Of a stretch of 6,159 bases of DNA, positions 4,837 to 6,159 are shown one piece after another. Each line of letters opens with the position of its first letter. Position 1 is the first letter of the stretch. The notes under the pieces are model-generated. The model worked only from the letters and a program-made list of their open reading frames with translations. It did no database searches and was not told the origin of the DNA. The stretch is from Candidatus Omnitrophota bacterium (GTDB lineage Bacteria > Omnitrophota > Gorgyraeia > Gygaellales > Profunditerraquicolaceae): assembly GCA_028714055.1 (NCBI GenBank), contig JAQTNB010000081.1, positions 1-6,159 on the forward strand. Direction: 5' to 3'. A program made the position numbers and the translations under genes.

Positions 4837-5904
4837 CTACATGGGCTGTTTGCCGTCCCATGCCTGCCAGGTGAGGATATACTTCTTCGCCCAATCCGTA
4901 TCCTTATCGTTTTTATCCGCATACTGAAGGTATTTGCGAAAATACTCTATTGCCCTCTGGCGATGCTGAATATACTCGGCGTAGATGTAGCCGAGATTAA
5001 AGTACGATGCGGCGTCATCCGGGGCAAGCTGCACCGCTTTTTCAAATTCCGAGATCGCGCGCGAGTATTCTTTTTGTTTGGTATAAAAAACGCCCATATT
5101 GTAGTGCATGTTCGCGGTCCTGCGGATCAGGGTCTTGTTCTGCCGGGCGAGGTCCGCGCATTTCAAAGGGGCATCCACATAGGTCTGCTCAAAGGCCTTG
5201 AACTTGCGCGCCTGCTCCTGCAGGTTCTTCTCCGCGTCTTCCAATTTTGCCGACTGCTTTTTAAAATCCTCTCTAAGCTTGCTTTCCTGGTTTTTGAGCT
5301 TTTCAAGTTCGGACTGGGCCTGGTTTAGGCTCTTGGATAAAGCGCCGTTTTCTTTTTTCAATGCGGCATTTTCGTCTTCCAGCTTCTTAACGCCTGTCTT
5401 ATCGCGCAATTCCGTAAGGCTGGCGGCAACCTGTTCCTTTTCCTTATATAATTGCACCTGCACGGTCTCTAAGCCCCTGATCTTGTCTTTCAGCGCGGCA
5501 ATCTGGGCATCCAGCTCCAGCCGTGCCTTCTCAGCCGCTTCTTTTTGCTTCTGGACGATCTCTTTGTCGGCCTTCAGGGTCTCCCGTTCTCCTTCAAGCT
5601 TGCGCGCCAAATCCCGGTCAGAAAGCAGGCCCTTTACCTGCACGTCAAGCTGCTGGCGTTGAGCGGTTATCTCTTCAAGCTTTTTTTGCAGGTCCGTGTA
5701 TTCCGTCTTGACCTTACGCAGCGCATTATCCAGCTCTGCGCCGGCGGCAGTGGCCTTGGCAAGGCTCTGGACCCTGTTGTCCAGGTCGGATTTAAGCTTA
5801 GAATTCCCGGCGTTCAGAGCGATCAGCGCCGCAAGCAGCGCGCCAATCGAAAGTACTGCGGCGATAAAAAGGATCTTTGCCGCCCTTGAATTAGTTTGAG
5901 TCAT
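4837..5904 (-). CDS. Membrane-anchored coiled-coil protein with C-terminal TPR repeats
   Basis: This 355-residue protein has a basic N-terminus, a membrane helix at about residues 11-31, and a very long charged coiled coil at about 35-240 rich in K, E, Q, L and A heptads. Two tetratricopeptide repeats follow at about 264-297 (MHYNMGVFYTKQKEYSRAI and AVQLAPDD) and 298-332 (YFNLGYIYAEY and AIEYFRKYLQYA). The single helix with short basic N-terminus suggests that the coil and TPRs project into the periplasm. The start ATG at 5904-5902 lies inside the secretin gene end (14-nt overlap), with AAGGGG about 9 nt upstream. TPR proteins often help secretins assemble (PilF/PilW-type pilotins are TPR proteins). 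This one is longer and coiled, so it is not a clear member of that family. A scaffold linking the inner membrane to the secretin is my inference. Confidence 0.85.
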   Translation of the reverse strand: MTQTNSRAAKILFIAAVLSIGALLAALIALNAGNSKLKSDLDNRVQSLAKATAAGAELDNALRKVKTEYTDLQKKLEEITAQRQQLDVQVKGLLSDRDLARKLEGERETLKADKEIVQKQKEAAEKARLELDAQIAALKDKIRGLETVQVQLYKEKEQVAASLTELRDKTGVKKLEDENAALKKENGALSKSLNQAQSELEKLKNQESKLREDFKKQSAKLEDAEKNLQEQARKFKAFEQTYVDAPLKCADLARQNKTLIRRTANMHYNMGVFYTKQKEYSRAISEFEKAVQLAPDDAASYFNLGYIYAEYIQHRQRAIEYFRKYLQYADKNDKDTDWAKKYILTWQAWDGKQPM

Positions 5905-6159
5905 AGCGTGGCCCCTTCATTAAAAGAGCGTCGTCTTTTGCCTGGATCTCCTGGGGGCTGAGCTCTTCACGGAACGCCTTTATGCGAGGCATTTCGGCTC
6001 CCCCCGCGTCTTTGGCCTCTTCCTGTTTTGCCTCGGCGGGATTTACGTCGGAATCCCGGTAGCCTTTCGGCACTGTGCCCGCGAAAAATCCTTCTGTCCC
6101 GGAAGAGGCGGTAGCGCCGCTGATAATATGCGGTGGCAGCAATACCAGGAGTTCCGTTC
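5891..6159 (-). CDS. Secretin (PilQ/GspD-type), C-terminal end only
   Basis: A frame open to the right edge ends with TAA at 5893-5891 and gives the last 88 residues of a larger protein. It starts TELLVLLPPHIISG, which closely matches the end of the secretin beta-barrel domain in PilQ, GspD and relatives (typically TELLIFLTPHI with small changes). Secretins form the outer-membrane gate for type IV pili, type II secretion and filamentous phage. The remaining tail of about 70 residues is low in hydrophobics and rich in A, E, K and P, longer than in many secretins. A TTG codon near 6142 could be mistaken for a start, but the frame continues upstream and encodes family sequence. Downstream genes overlap or abut it, so it probably heads or continues the operon. 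The subtype cannot be decided from this fragment. Confidence 0.75.
   Translation of the reverse strand, partial: TELLVLLPPHIISGATASSGTEGFFAGTVPKGYRDSDVNPAEAKQEEAKDAGGAEMPRIKAFREELSPQEIQAKDDALLMKGPRYDSN

Noticed and set aside
4573..5328. Plus-strand open frame of 251 codons
   Set aside because: It lies opposite the foldase and coiled-coil/TPR genes. The low-complexity hydrophobic product is what antisense reading of K/E-rich coiled coil gives.
5891..6142. An 83-codon stand-alone gene starting with TTG at 6142
   Set aside because: The frame stays open to the window edge and the upstream codons complete a secretin-type TELLV motif, so this is the tail of a larger gene.

Overview
All supportable genes lie on the minus strand and read right to left, from about 6159 to 1. 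The set suggests a diderm (Gram-negative-type) bacterium of moderate GC. There is the C-terminus of a secretin, which implies an outer membrane, together with a SurA/PrsA-like foldase lipoprotein, several signal peptides and a YVTN-like beta-propeller protein. An uncultivated lineage such as Omnitrophota fits my recollection of this gene style, but the window has no taxonomic marker and that placement is a guess.

Region A (6159 to about 3070) reads as one operon: the 3' end of a secretin gene; a membrane-anchored coiled-coil/TPR protein; a foldase-like predicted lipoprotein with a parvulin-like domain that seems to lack the family's active-site histidines; and a small exported protein with a beta-rich, tentatively lipocalin-like domain and a lysine-rich tail. 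A doubtful 63-codon frame follows. The first four genes overlap or nearly touch (14-nt overlap, 9-nt gap, 4-nt overlap), and the run ends at a strong hairpin terminator at 3070-3099. A plausible theme is assembly or quality control of a secretin-based envelope machine such as a type IV pilus or type II secretion system.

Region B (2973-3069) is the short intergenic stretch after the terminator. It carries two REP-like near-palindromes, centred on GTGCC-N-G-N-CAC, directly upstream of the next gene.

Region C (2972 to 1) is a second run. Its first gene encodes a RAYT-type (REP-associated tyrosine transposase) Y1 domain in which the metal-binding residues are replaced: HUH has become S-L-S and the Asn of YxxxN has become Ala, while the Tyr is kept. 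This domain is fused to a transmembrane helix and to an extracytoplasmic domain homologous to the exported protein that closes Region A. It overlaps by 4 nt a small exported protein, which is followed after 4 nt by a large exported protein. That last protein has three degenerate repeats of about 90 residues and then a beta-propeller, and it runs off the left edge.

The most striking item is the inactivated, membrane-tethered RAYT. Its architecture resembles a ToxR-like one-component membrane regulator: a cytoplasmic nucleic-acid-binding fold, one membrane helix and an envelope-side domain. The REP-like palindromes just upstream of its own gene are candidate targets. This role is an inference.
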